64,000 nt of DNA from CAIWHR01 sp963813415 (GCA_963813415.1 CAWEYW010000007.1:310001-374000); one strand, 5' to 3'. Positions 42,913-52,786 are shown, counted from the first letter of the stretch. Numbers and translations: made by a program. The notes: generated by a model not told the origin, from the sequence alone.

Positions 42913-43413
42913 ATGACGGACGCGGCGCAACCACGCCCCTGGCTGCGTCGCCTTGCCGGGCGCTTCGAGCCGTCGTGCTGGGCCGGGCTGGTGGCGCGGG
43001 TGGTGCCCGCGGCCGCGACCGAAGTCGCTGGCGTGACCGTGCATACGCCCGATCATTTCCTCGGCGCGGCATGGCCGCCGGCCGCCGCAGGACTGGCACG
43101 CTGGCCCGAGATCGTCGTGATCGGCTCGCCGGCCGCCGACAACGCCCTCGCCGAGCTGTTCGTGCATCTGCCGCCGTCGGCCCGCCTTTACCTCGCCAAC
43201 CTCGATGAAGTGGACGGTGCGCTGGCCGCCCAGATCCTGCGCGATGGCGACCGCAACCTGGAACCCTATCAGCGCGCCGGCGTCGATGCGTTCATCGCCG
43301 CCGAGCGTGCGCGCGAACAGGAGGCCATCCGCTCGCGCTTCACCGATCGCGACGCTGGCTTCGAGCGTTTCCGTCACGTGGTCCTTTCCGGCCCGCCGCC
43401 TGTCCGGTCCTGA
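42913..43413 (+). CDS. hypothetical protein downstream of metK
   Basis: 166-residue soluble protein, Ala/Arg-rich, no signal peptide. The start is 8 nt after the metK stop, so it is probably co-transcribed. Segments such as WPEIVVIGSPAADNALAELFVHLPPSARLYLANLD read as an alternating strand-helix fold. No motif is recognised. Codon use and base composition match its neighbours. It may be a lineage-specific gene; no function proposed. Confidence 0.7.
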   Translation: MTDAAQPRPWLRRLAGRFEPSCWAGLVARVVPAAATEVAGVTVHTPDHFLGAAWPPAAAGLARWPEIVVIGSPAADNALAELFVHLPPSARLYLANLDEVDGALAAQILRDGDRNLEPYQRAGVDAFIAAERAREQEAIRSRFTDRDAGFERFRHVVLSGPPPVRS

Positions 43414-43445
43414 CCGCGCCTCGACATCCCGACGAGTCCCCGAGC

Positions 43446-44561
43446 ATGTCCGCCCTCTTCACGCCGCTCAAGCTTCGCCACCTCGAGCTGCGCAACCGCA
43501 TCGTCGTATCGCCGATGTGCCAGTACTCCGCGGTGGATGGCTGCGCGACCGACTGGCACCTCGTCCATTGGGGGCAGCTCCTGCAGTCCGGGGCCGCCCT
43601 CGTGTGCATCGAAGCCACCGCGGTGAATCCGGAGGGGCGCATCTCTCCCGCCGACCTCGGTCTGTACGACGATGCGAGCGAGACTGCATTGGGCGACCGC
43701 CTCGCGCGGGCGCGCGGGCAGGCCACACCGACGGCGGTAGCCCTGCAGCTCGCGCATGCCGGCCGCAAGGGCTCGTCGCGACCGCCTTGGGAAGCGGGGT
43801 CGCTGGTTCCGGCAGCGGAGGGCGGCTGGATCCCTGTGGCCCCGTCCGCCATAGCGCACGGCGAAGGTGAGCCCTCACCTATCGCGCTGGACGACGCCGG
43901 CCTGCAGCGCACCCGGGCCGCCTTCGTGGACACGGCGCGCCGGGCCGAGCGGATCGGAATCGATGCGCTGGAGATCCACATGGCGCACGGCTACCTCCTG
44001 CACCAGTTCCTCTCGCCCCTCGCCAACCGGCGTACGGACCGTTACGGCGGCAATTTCGAGCACCGCGTGCGCTTCCCCCTGGAGGTGTTCGACGCGGTGC
44101 GCAGCGTCTGGCCGGAGCGTCGGCCGCTCGGCGTACGCGTTTCTGCCACCGACTGGGTCGAGGGGGGCTGGACCCCGGAGGAGACGGTCGAGCTCGCCCG
44201 CCGGCTCAAGGAGCGCCAGTGCGACTGGGTCGACGTCTCGAGCGGCGGCATCTCCCCGCGCCAGAAGATCCCCGTCGGCCCCGGCTATCAGTTGCCTTTT
44301 GCGCGCGAGGTCAAACGCCGCACCGGCCTGACGACCATGGCGGTGGGCCTCATCACCGAGCCCATCCAGGCGGAGACGATCGTAGCCACCGGGGAGGCGG
44401 ACCTGGTCGCCATGGCGCGCGCGTTCCTGTGGGATCCGCGCTGGGCGTGGCATGCCGCCGCCACACTGCGCGGCACCGTCCAGGCCCCGCGGCAGTACTG
44501 GCGGGCGCCGCCACGCAACGCCCCGGGCGTTTTCGGCGACACGACAACGGGCCAGCGCTGA
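43446..44561 (+). CDS. NADH:flavin oxidoreductase, old yellow enzyme family (YqjM-like)
   Basis: 371-residue FMN-dependent ene-reductase. The YqjM-type subclass is shown by C25 and Y27 in SPMCQYSA (C25 tunes the flavin in YqjM). The substrate-binding pair is H178 and H181 with Y183 in HMAHGYLLHQFLSPLANRRT. QLAHAGRKGS and the C-terminal phosphate loop GEADLVAMARAFLWDP complete the fold. It reduces activated C=C bonds with NADPH; the physiological substrate is not evident. It sits 32 nt after the 42913 ORF, possibly in the metK transcript. Confidence 0.92.
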   Translation: MSALFTPLKLRHLELRNRIVVSPMCQYSAVDGCATDWHLVHWGQLLQSGAALVCIEATAVNPEGRISPADLGLYDDASETALGDRLARARGQATPTAVALQLAHAGRKGSSRPPWEAGSLVPAAEGGWIPVAPSAIAHGEGEPSPIALDDAGLQRTRAAFVDTARRAERIGIDALEIHMAHGYLLHQFLSPLANRRTDRYGGNFEHRVRFPLEVFDAVRSVWPERRPLGVRVSATDWVEGGWTPEETVELARRLKERQCDWVDVSSGGISPRQKIPVGPGYQLPFAREVKRRTGLTTMAVGLITEPIQAETIVATGEADLVAMARAFLWDPRWAWHAAATLRGTVQAPRQYWRAPPRNAPGVFGDTTTGQR

Positions 44562-44638
44562 ACGTCGCCGAGCTTTCGGCGGCGGCCGGAATGCGTTAAG
44601 ATCCAAGGCTTTCCACCGCAGTCGCACCGGAGCCTCGC

Positions 44639-44767
44639 ATGGCCGAACGTACCCGCACCCGTCGCAACACGCTCGAGCGCCGTTGCCTGGGCAAGTCCTA
44701 CAAGCGCCTCTTCCATGGCTCGCCGAAGGGCATCTTCAAGATGCTCGAGAAGATCAAGAAGATCTGA
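44639..44767 (+). CDS. small basic protein of 42 residues
   Basis: ATG at 44639 with GGAG 6 nt upstream, ending at a TGA in 44765-44767 that is followed within 25 nt by a strong terminator. The protein has about 16 Lys/Arg, beginning MAERTRTRRNTLERR and ending GIFKMLEKIKKI, with an amphipathic C-terminal half and one Cys. A -10-like TAAGAT (44597-44602) with a weak TTTCGG 17 nt before it suggests its own transcript. I do not recognise a family. A nucleic-acid or ribosome-associated role would fit the charge but is not shown. Confidence 0.6.
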   Translation: MAERTRTRRNTLERRCLGKSYKRLFHGSPKGIFKMLEKIKKI

Positions 44768-44789
44768 AGCACATCGCTTTCGCTGGACC

Positions 44790-44816
44790 CGGGCCGCGCG
44801 AGCGGCCTTTGTTTTT
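44790..44816 (+). terminator. intrinsic terminator before the SAH riboswitch
   Basis: Stem GGCCGC (44792-44797), tetraloop GCGA, GCGGCC (44802-44807), then TTTGTTTTT. A textbook rho-independent terminator isolating ahcY from the upstream genes. Confidence 0.88.
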
Positions 44817-44973
44817 CGTGACGCCACCCGCAGCGCGCGGCGCAGCTGCGATCTCAAGGCGCCACGAACGCGCTGCTGACCCGGCAGGCGCCGGGGCCGG
44901 GCGATGCCCGATGATCGAGCGTCGGCGCGCTGGCGCCACTAAAGCGCGTGCGCGGCGCCGCAGCCGCATCGCG

Positions 44974-44979
44974 TAGAAT
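44974..44979 (+). promoter_or_regulatory. predicted -10 box of the ahcY operon
   Basis: TAGAAT placed 14 nt before the SAH riboswitch, so transcription would begin at or just before the aptamer. No good -35 match is visible. Confidence 0.5.
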
Positions 44980-44992
44980 CTGACCTTCCCAT

Positions 44993-45063
44993 CGCTCCGA
45001 GGAGCGCTGCAATCCGGCGAACGCCGGACCAGGCTCGGAGCCGCGATTTTGCAACGGCGCTCG
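44993..45063 (+). promoter_or_regulatory. S-adenosylhomocysteine (SAH) riboswitch
   Basis: All helices can be traced. P1 is GCTCCGAG (44994-45001) with CTCGGAGC (45034-45041). P2 is CCGGCG-AA-CGCCGG (45014-45027). The pseudoknot is GAGCGC (45002-45007) with GCGCTC (45057-45062). Conserved CGCTGCAA and CCAGGCTCGG joints are present. SAH binding is expected to turn on ahcY, removing toxic SAH. It lies 74 nt ahead of the ahcY ATG, the standard position. Confidence 0.95.
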
Positions 45064-45136
45064 TTAACCGTGACCGCTCACGGGACGACGGGCCAGTACG
45101 CCGTTGTCGCGCAGCGGTCGCCAACGAGGAGACTCG

Positions 45137-46555
<1,419 letters not shown>

Positions 46556-46560
46556 CACCA

Positions 46561-46598
46561 CTGCCAGGGGCCGGGGCGCGCGCCTCGGCCCCTGGCAG
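46561..46598 (+). terminator. long GC-rich hairpin after ahcY
   Basis: Thirteen perfect pairs (CTGCCAGGGGCCG, 46561-46573, with CGGCCCCTGGCAG, 46586-46598), and the 12 nt between can extend the stem almost to closure. No U-tract follows, so it is a likely 3' stabiliser or partial terminator that raises ahcY over the distal genes. Confidence 0.6.
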
Positions 46599-46620
46599 GT
46601 GCGCATCCGGAGATTCGAGC

Positions 46621-47544
46621 ATGCGTGTAGCGATCATGGGTTCCGGCGGCGTGGGCGGCTATTTCGGCGCGCGGCTCGCGCAGGCCGGGCACGACGTCAC
46701 GTTCATCGCGCGCGGTCGTCACCTTGCGGCGATGCGCGAGGCCGGACTGCGCGTGCAGAGCAGCACGGGCGGCATCCACCTCCCGCGCACGCAGGCGACC
46801 GACGATCCGTCGCGGCTCGAAGGCATCGAAGTGGTCCTGTTTGCCGTCAAGCTCTGGGACACGGAGGAGGCGGCACGCGCCATCGCGCCGCTGGTGGAGC
46901 GCGGCGCGTACGTTATTCCCTTCCAGAACGGCGTCGAGAGCATGGATCGCGTGGGCGCCATCGTCGGGCCTGAACGCGTGCTCGGCGGAACGGCGCACAT
47001 TGCCGCATCGATCGGCGAGCCAGGCGTGATCGTGCACCTCGGCACGATGCAGCGCATCCGCGTCGGCGCGCCGCGTGGCGAGCCGCCGGCGATCGCGCGC
47101 CAATTGGTCGCGGCGCTCAAGGAGGTCGGTGTGGATGCCGATCTCGTGTCCGACATCGTGCGCGCGTTGTGGGAGAAGTTCGCCTTCCTGGTCGCGCTCG
47201 CCGGCCTCACCGCAGCGACGCGCCAGCCGATCGGCGTGATCCGCGCCGACCCCGACATGCGCGCGGTGTTCGAAGCAGCCATCGCCGAGGCGTGGACGAT
47301 CGGCCGCACGCGTGGCGTCGCATTTGCCGACGACTACGTGGCCGCACAGATGCGCTTCGCCGACGGGCTCCCGCACGAGATGAAGGCGTCGATGCTGCAC
47401 GACCTCACCCTCGGCAACCGCCTCGAGGCCCCGTGGCTCTCCGGCGCGGTGGTGCGGATGGGCCGCGAGCTCGGCATCCCGACGCCGGTGCATGCGACGC
47501 TGTACGCCACCGTCAAGCCGTACATCGACGGCAAACCCCGCTAG
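46621..47544 (+). CDS. 2-dehydropantoate 2-reductase family protein (second copy)
   Basis: 307-residue ApbA/PanE-family reductase of normal length. The nucleotide fold is MRVAIMGSGGVGGYFGARLA; FIARGRHLAAMREAGLRVQS, LFAVKLWDTEEAAR and IPFQNGVESMD follow. The C-terminal domain includes LWEKFAFLVALAGLTAATRQPIG with the conserved Lys. Between ahcY and the YvlD-type gene, a spot where many betaproteobacteria have no gene. It may make pantoate for CoA or act on another keto acid. It differs clearly from the 32.7 kb copy. Confidence 0.86.
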   Translation: MRVAIMGSGGVGGYFGARLAQAGHDVTFIARGRHLAAMREAGLRVQSSTGGIHLPRTQATDDPSRLEGIEVVLFAVKLWDTEEAARAIAPLVERGAYVIPFQNGVESMDRVGAIVGPERVLGGTAHIAASIGEPGVIVHLGTMQRIRVGAPRGEPPAIARQLVAALKEVGVDADLVSDIVRALWEKFAFLVALAGLTAATRQPIGVIRADPDMRAVFEAAIAEAWTIGRTRGVAFADDYVAAQMRFADGLPHEMKASMLHDLTLGNRLEAPWLSGAVVRMGRELGIPTPVHATLYATVKPYIDGKPR

Positions 47545-47555
47545 CAGGAGAACCC

Positions 47556-47903
47556 ATGCGTCTGTTGCTCGTCTGGCTCATCAATGCCGTCGCACTGTTC
47601 GCGCTGCCGTACGTGCTGCCCTTCGTACACGTGCGCGATTTCACTTCCGCGCTGGTCGCGGCGCTGATCCTCGGCCTCATCAACACCCTGATCCGGCCGG
47701 TCCTCGTGCTGCTCACGCTGCCCGTCACCGTGCTGACGCTGGGGCTCTTCATCTTCGTCATCAACGGTCTGCTGTTCTGGGCGGTGGGTACATGGGTACA
47801 GGGCTTCCAGGTCGATGGGTTCTGGGCCGGGGTGTTCGGCGCAATCCTGTACAGCATCATTTCCTGGCTGTTGTCTTCCATCCTGTTGCGTCGCCGTGAC
47901 TGA
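47556..47903 (+). CDS. phage holin family 4 / YvlD-type membrane protein
   Basis: 115-residue integral membrane protein with four predicted segments (LLVWLINAVALFALPYVLPF, ALVAALILGLINTLIRPVLV, LTLPVTVLTLGLFIFVINGLLFWAV, GVFGAILYSIISWLLSSILL). The GLINTLIRPVL and LTLGLFIFVINGLLF motifs define the family. It is conserved between ahcY and metF in betaproteobacteria; despite the domain name it is not a phage gene. It overlaps metF by 8 nt. Function unknown. Confidence 0.88.
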   Translation: MRLLLVWLINAVALFALPYVLPFVHVRDFTSALVAALILGLINTLIRPVLVLLTLPVTVLTLGLFIFVINGLLFWAVGTWVQGFQVDGFWAGVFGAILYSIISWLLSSILLRRRD

Positions 47904-48762
47904 TTCCTCCCCGTCGTCCACTTCCGGTGGCCGCAACGGCCGCCTCTGCAGCTTCGAGTTCTTTCCGCCGAAGACCGCGGAAGGCATCGCCCGCCTGCGT
48001 GCGACGTGGCGGCAGCTCGCGCAGCTGCAGCCGGCGTTCTTTTCCGTCACTTACGGCGCCGGGGGCTCGACCCGCGAGGGCACCCTTGGCACGGTGCTGC
48101 AGATTCGCGGCGAGGGCCTGCCAGCGGCCCCGCACCTGTCGTGCATCGGCTCGACGAGGTCGGGCATCCGCGAAGTGCTCGCGGAGTATCGGGAACACGG
48201 CATCCAGCATCTCGTCGCGCTGCGCGGTGACCTGCCCTCGGGGTCGCTCGATGCCGGCGAGTTCCGCTACGCGAGCGAGCTGGTGGCGTTCGTCCGCAGC
48301 GAAACGGGCGACTGGTTCCACATCGACGTGGCCGCCTATCCCGAGGTGCATCCACAGGCGCGTACGGCGCAAGAGGATCTCGACGCCTTCCGGCGCAAGG
48401 TGGATGCCGGGGCGAATTCGGCGATCACCCAGTACTTCTTCAATCCCGACGCCTACTGGCAATTCGTCGACCAGTGCGCGGCCGCGGGCATCTCGATTCC
48501 CATCGTGCCGGGCATCATGCCGATCGGCAGCTTCACCAAGCTCGCGCGGTTTTCCGATGCCTGCGGCGCCGAAATCCCGCGCTGGATCCGCAAGCGCCTG
48601 GAAAGCTTCGGTGACGACGTCGCCTCGATCCGAGCGTTCGGTCTCGACGTCGTCACGGACCTCTGTGCGGGACTGCTGGAGCGCGGTGCACCGGGCCTGC
48701 ACTTCTACACGCTCAACCAGGCCGCACTCAGCACCACCATCTGGCAGCGTCTCGGCCTGTGA
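47896..48762 (+). CDS. metF: methylenetetrahydrofolate reductase
   Basis: FAD enzyme of 288 residues making 5-methyl-THF for methionine synthesis. It reads CSFEFFPPKTAEGIARL with the catalytic Glu in FEFFPP, then FFSVTYGAGGSTREGTL, HLVALRGDLPSGS and ITQYFFNPDAYWQFVD. The GTG start overlaps the upstream stop by 8 nt, so it is translated with it. It completes the methyl-cycle set (metK, ahcY, metF); methionine synthase is not in the window. Confidence 0.95.
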   Translation: MTDSSPSSTSGGRNGRLCSFEFFPPKTAEGIARLRATWRQLAQLQPAFFSVTYGAGGSTREGTLGTVLQIRGEGLPAAPHLSCIGSTRSGIREVLAEYREHGIQHLVALRGDLPSGSLDAGEFRYASELVAFVRSETGDWFHIDVAAYPEVHPQARTAQEDLDAFRRKVDAGANSAITQYFFNPDAYWQFVDQCAAAGISIPIVPGIMPIGSFTKLARFSDACGAEIPRWIRKRLESFGDDVASIRAFGLDVVTDLCAGLLERGAPGLHFYTLNQAALSTTIWQRLGL

Positions 48763-48811
48763 TGCCGCGGGCATGCTGGCTGCCCCGAGGGGCGCGGGGT
48801 AAGCTGTCCCG

Positions 48812-49195
48812 GTGAAGAACTCTCCGGCATACCTCGATCACGTTCTCGAGCTCATGCGGCCCACGGCCGTCGCCACCGCGCGCGCCATGTTCGGCGGGCA
48901 CGGCGTCTACATCGACGGCCTGATCGTGGCGATCGTCATCGAGGACGTGCTGTACTTCAAGACGGACGACGAGAATCGCCCTCAGTTCGCGACGCTTGGC
49001 CTCGAGCCCTTCCGCTATGTCACCAAGGAGGGCGAGGTGCACGTGATGAGTTACCACCGCGCGCCGGCGGATGCGCTCGAGGGGCCCGGGGACATGGCGC
49101 CCTGGCTGCAGTCGGCACACGCCGCAGCGTTGCGGCGGAAGGGGACGCCACGGCGCGCCGCGAAGCGCGCACGGGGCGGCGCGGCGCAGGACTGA
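48812..49195 (+). CDS. TfoX N-terminal domain protein
   Basis: 127-residue single-domain TfoX/Sxy-like protein: YLDHVLELMRPTAVATARAMFGGHGVYIDGLIVAIVIEDVLYFK, then YVTKEGEVHVMSYHRAPADAL. It lacks the C-terminal TfoX domain of the gamma-proteobacterial competence regulator and ends in a basic Ala/Arg tail. GTG start. A role in DNA uptake is not implied by this short form. Confidence 0.84.
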   Translation: MKNSPAYLDHVLELMRPTAVATARAMFGGHGVYIDGLIVAIVIEDVLYFKTDDENRPQFATLGLEPFRYVTKEGEVHVMSYHRAPADALEGPGDMAPWLQSAHAAALRRKGTPRRAAKRARGGAAQD

Positions 49196-49252
49196 ACGCG
49201 CGGCGCGCCCGCGCCGGCTCGTCACGCGCGCTCGGCGCGCCGGCGGTGCGTA

Positions 49253-49975
49253 CTACCGCGCTGCGGGGGCGTAGGCGACGAGCTCCAGCAGCGCGTGCTG
49301 GCTGCGGATCGGGCCGCTGTCGATCTTGCCGGACTTCTCGTAGTACTGCGCTTCCTTTTCCTCGCGCACGACACCCTTCACGGCTGGCGCGTACCACAGC
49401 GTGTACGTGCAGTCCGTGCGATCGCGCCAGAATTCCTCGTCGTCGAGATGCATGATGACATGCAGGGCGATGGCGTCGAAGGTCCCGGCCGGCGTCGTGA
49501 TGGTGCGCCAGCCGCCGACGCTCACGTAGCGGTTGAGATCGCCGGTGCGCTGCGTCTGCTCGTTGTAGTTGCGCACCCACTGGTTCCAGCGCTTGCCGGG
49601 CTCGAGGGGGAAATCGTAACGGCGCAGCGCCTCGTCGAAGCGGCGCGTCTCGTCGTCGAACACGGCCCCGACCTTGACGAGGCCCGGGGTGGTCCACTGC
49701 TCGGTGCGCACGTTGTCGACCGACGGACCCCGCTGTGTCACGCGCACGGTCGTCCCCGCGGGGCCGGTGCTCAGCACTTCGCGCGTCTCTTCCCAGACGG
49801 TGGGACGCAGAAAGCCATCCTGGGCGCGGTACACCCAGCGCTGGCCTACCTCGTAGGTTGGCGCAGTGACGGGAGGGCCGCTCTCGGCGAGAGGGAAGGT
49901 GCCGCTGCAACCGGCAACGAACAGCGCCGCGCACGCGACCAGCGCGACGCGGATCCTCGACATTGGTGCGGGCAT
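49253..49975 (-). CDS. putative lipoprotein, unknown function
   Basis: 240 residues with a lipoprotein signal, lipobox LFVAGC and Cys23. The mature part is a beta-rich envelope domain (APTYEVGQRWVYRAQDGF, VRVTQRGPSVDNVRTEQWTT, GGWRTITTPAGTFDAIALHVIMHLDDEE, CTYTLWYAPAVKGVVREEKEAQYYE). The last stretch resembles DUF3108-like or LolA-like secreted domains in style, but I do not assign a family. GGAG lies 7 nt before the ATG; a second Met four codons on is possible. Monocistronic in appearance. Confidence 0.78.
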   Translation of the reverse strand: MPAPMSRIRVALVACAALFVAGCSGTFPLAESGPPVTAPTYEVGQRWVYRAQDGFLRPTVWEETREVLSTGPAGTTVRVTQRGPSVDNVRTEQWTTPGLVKVGAVFDDETRRFDEALRRYDFPLEPGKRWNQWVRNYNEQTQRTGDLNRYVSVGGWRTITTPAGTFDAIALHVIMHLDDEEFWRDRTDCTYTLWYAPAVKGVVREEKEAQYYEKSGKIDSGPIRSQHALLELVAYAPAAR

Positions 49976-50067
49976 TGGATTCTCCGGGAGGGGGGCAGCG
50001 CGCTCTGGCGGCGCACCTACGCACAGGGACAGCGCGCGCCGTGGTCGGTTCCACGGCCGCCGGCGCG

Positions 50068-50397
50068 TCAGCTGGTGCGCAGGCCTTCGACGTTGAGGCC
50101 GATGACGCCGATCACGATGAGCACCATGCTGGTGAGCTTGAGCGTGGTGAGCGGTTCGCGAAACGCTGCGTAGCCGATCACGGCGATCAGTGCCGTTCCG
50201 ACGCCCGACCAGATCGCGTACGAGATGCTCATGTCGATGCGCTTCACGGCGATGGTCATGAGCGCGAAGGACAGCGCGTAGAAGACGAAGAGCAGCACCG
50301 AGGGCAGCGGTCGGGTGAAGCCCTGCGAGAGCTTCATGGACGTGGTGCCAGCCACCTCGAGCAGGATGGCCCCTGCAAGACACAACCAGTGCAGCAT
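50068..50397 (-). CDS. small multidrug resistance (SMR) efflux protein, EmrE-like
   Basis: 109-residue, four-segment proton antiporter. The essential membrane glutamate is E14 in AGAILLEVAGTTSMKLSQGF, and the second signature is ISYAIWSGVGTALIAVIGY. The YAIWSGVG form is that of quaternary-ammonium EmrE types rather than guanidinium exporters. It functions as an antiparallel dimer in the inner membrane. It lies 12 nt after a secreted-protein gene on the same strand and may be co-transcribed with ilvD. Confidence 0.92.
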   Translation of the reverse strand: MLHWLCLAGAILLEVAGTTSMKLSQGFTRPLPSVLLFVFYALSFALMTIAVKRIDMSISYAIWSGVGTALIAVIGYAAFREPLTTLKLTSMVLIVIGVIGLNVEGLRTS

Positions 50398-50408
50398 GGA
50401 TTCGTCCT

Positions 50409-51110
50409 CTAGTCGGGCGCAACGACGACGAGCTGCGCGTCGTCGATCCACAGGCTGCCTGCCCCGAGCAGCATCGCGCCAACCTCGATCTCGTCGGTAC
50501 CCGGCGGGACGACGAGCTCGACGGTCTCGCGCTGCCAGTCGCGGTCACCTTGGACAGGCCGATCCATCATGCGGTCCTCGGCGACGGGCACACCCGTGCG
50601 CATGGCCTGCACTAGCAGAAACGCCCCGCGGATTCCCCGCCCTGCCCCGACTCCCGCGACGCGCAGCTGCGCCGAGAAGCGCAGGCGCTTGCCGATATGC
50701 GGCGCGGCAGGCGTCGTCTGATAGACGGCGCCGAATGGCTCCGGGCCGATATTGTCGACGCGAAGGCTGCGGCGCCCGCTGTGCGCCACCTTCCCGTCGA
50801 GAGCGAACCGGTACGAAGGCACGCCCGCGTGCTGCGTGGTTCGCCAGCCGTCCGGGGCGCTCGCCCCGGCCTGGCCGTCCTCGAAGCCCGCATTCACGAG
50901 CGCGACCGGCCTGGCAGTGGACTGCGACCGGCTGGCGCCGGCGCCAGAAGCGGGCCCGGTTCGATCCGCAGCCGCGACGGGGGATGGCCCGGGGGCCGCG
51001 CCCGCCTGCAACGAATCGCCGACTCCCGGTACCCCGGCACCGGACGCGATGATCACGCATGCGGCGAGTGCCACGCGGCCTGCCCTCCGCAGTCGCGTGC
51101 TGTCCGTCAC
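50409..51110 (-). CDS. secreted protein with a carbohydrate-binding-module-like jelly-roll domain
   Basis: 233 residues. The N-terminus (RRAGRVALAACVIIASGAG) is a signal peptide, followed by an Ala/Gly/Ser-rich linker to about residue 65. The C-terminal domain begins LVNAGFEDGQ and includes DGWRTTQHAGVPSYRFALDG, GRRSLRVDNIGPEPFGAVYQ and LWIDDAQLVVV, the usual shape of galactose-binding-like beta-sandwich modules. No catalytic domain is attached. The GTG start overlaps the ilvD stop as GTGA. Ligand unknown. Coupling to a branched-chain amino acid gene is odd. Confidence 0.72.
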   Translation of the reverse strand: MTDSTRLRRAGRVALAACVIIASGAGVPGVGDSLQAGAAPGPSPVAAADRTGPASGAGASRSQSTARPVALVNAGFEDGQAGASAPDGWRTTQHAGVPSYRFALDGKVAHSGRRSLRVDNIGPEPFGAVYQTTPAAPHIGKRLRFSAQLRVAGVGAGRGIRGAFLLVQAMRTGVPVAEDRMMDRPVQGDRDWQRETVELVVPPGTDEIEVGAMLLGAGSLWIDDAQLVVVAPD

Positions 51111-52786
51111 GGCGCGTCCGTGATCGCCCCGCGGCTCGCCGTCGACACGAGCCGCATGTACTTGGCGAGCACGCCGCGGTGGTAGCGGGGTGCGGGCGCC
51201 TGCCAGCGCGCGCGGCGGCGCGCGATCTCCTCCTCGGCGACGTTGAGCTGGATGAGCAGCTGGTGCGCGTCGATGGTGACCGCATCGCCTTCCTCGACGA
51301 GGGCGATCAGACCGCCGACGTAGGCCTCCGGCGCGACGTGCCCGACGACCATCCCCCAGGTCCCGCCGCTGAATCGGCCGTCGGTGATGAGGCCCACCGA
51401 CTCGCCGAGCCCCTGCCCGATCAGCGCGGAGGTCGGCGCGAGCATCTCCTGCATTCCGGGCCCGCCCTTCGGCCCCTCGTAGCGGATGACGATCACGTCG
51501 CCCGCCTTGATCCGCTTCGCCATGATCGCGTCCATGCACTCGTTCTCCGAGTTGAAGACGCGCGCGGGTCCGGTGATCACCGGGTTCTTGAGGCCGGTGA
51601 TCTTGGCCACGCAACCTTCCGGGGCGAGATTGCCCTTGAGGATGGCGAGGTGGCCCTGCGCGTACATCGGGCGGTCCCATGGCCGGATCACCTCCTGGTC
51701 GGCCCGCGGCTCGGCCGGCACGTTCGCGAGCTCTTCCGCCATGGTCCGTCCGGTGATCGTCATGCAGTCGCCATGCAGCAGACCGTGGTCCAGCAACATG
51801 CGCAGCACCTGCGGCACGCCGCCGGCGTGATCGAAGTCCACGGCCACGAAGCGGCCGGACGGCTTGAGATCGCACATCACCGGCACGCGGCGGCGGATGC
51901 GCTCGAAATCGTCGATGGTCCATTCGACCTCGGCGGCCGAGGCGATGGCGAGGTAATGCAGGACCGCATTGGTCGACCCCCCGGTCGCCATGACGAGGGT
52001 GATCGCGTTCTCGATCGACTTGCGGGTGATGATGTCGCGCGGACGCAGGTTCTGCTTCACGGCCTCGACCAGCACGCGCGCCGAGGCCGCGGCGGAATCG
52101 GCCTTCTCCGGATCGGGTGCGGCAAGCTGCGACGATCCGAGCAGGCTCATGCCGAGCGCCTCGAACGACGACGACATCGTGTTGGCCGTGTACTGGCCGC
52201 CGCACGCGCCGACGGTCGGGCACGCATTGCGCTCGATGCCGTCGTAGTCCTCCTTCGACATCTTGCCGGCCGCGTACGCTCCCACCGCCTCGAATGGCGA
52301 GACGATGGTCAGCGCCTGGCCCTTCCAGAAGCCCGGCTTGATCGTGCCCGCGTACACGAAGATGCCGGGCTGGTTGATGCGTGCCATCGCCATCATGCTG
52401 CCGGGCATGTTCTTGTCGCATCCGCCCACGCACAGAACGCCATCCATCAGCTGCCCGTTCACGGCGACCTCGATCGAATCGGCGATCACCTCGCGCGACA
52501 CGAGCGAATACTTCATACCCTCCGTGCCCATGCCGATACCATCGGTGACGGTGGGGAAACCGAACACCTGTGGCATCGCGCCGGCGTCGTGCAACGCCGC
52601 CATCGCGCGGTCGACGAGCGGCTGGATGCCGGCATTGCAGGGATTCATCGTGCTGTGGCCGTTGGCGACGCCGACGATCGGCTTCTCGAAATCGGCGTCG
52701 CCGAAGCCCACGGCGCGCAGCATGGCCCGGTTGGGCGAGCGGGCGATGCCCGCGGTGATGAGGTGGGACCGGCGGTTGAAGGCCAT
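51107..52786 (-). CDS. ilvD: dihydroxy-acid dehydratase
   Basis: 559-residue Fe-S dehydratase for valine, isoleucine and pantothenate synthesis. Cluster cysteines are C50 (HSTMNPCNAG), C123 (GGCDKNMPGS) and C195 (CPTVGACGGQYTANTMSS). The C-terminal GRFSGGTWGMVVGHVAPEA holds the conserved substrate-site residues. GGAG precedes the ATG at 52786; a frame extension of 102 residues upstream is non-conserved. Divergent from lgt. Confidence 0.95.
   Translation of the reverse strand: MAFNRRSHLITAGIARSPNRAMLRAVGFGDADFEKPIVGVANGHSTMNPCNAGIQPLVDRAMAALHDAGAMPQVFGFPTVTDGIGMGTEGMKYSLVSREVIADSIEVAVNGQLMDGVLCVGGCDKNMPGSMMAMARINQPGIFVYAGTIKPGFWKGQALTIVSPFEAVGAYAAGKMSKEDYDGIERNACPTVGACGGQYTANTMSSSFEALGMSLLGSSQLAAPDPEKADSAAASARVLVEAVKQNLRPRDIITRKSIENAITLVMATGGSTNAVLHYLAIASAAEVEWTIDDFERIRRRVPVMCDLKPSGRFVAVDFDHAGGVPQVLRMLLDHGLLHGDCMTITGRTMAEELANVPAEPRADQEVIRPWDRPMYAQGHLAILKGNLAPEGCVAKITGLKNPVITGPARVFNSENECMDAIMAKRIKAGDVIVIRYEGPKGGPGMQEMLAPTSALIGQGLGESVGLITDGRFSGGTWGMVVGHVAPEAYVGGLIALVEEGDAVTIDAHQLLIQLNVAEEEIARRRARWQAPAPRYHRGVLAKYMRLVSTASRGAITDAP

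Noticed and set aside
47556..47903. Prophage remnant suggested by a holin-family protein
   Set aside because: The family name is historical; the gene is a conserved neighbour of ahcY and metF, and no phage genes surround it.
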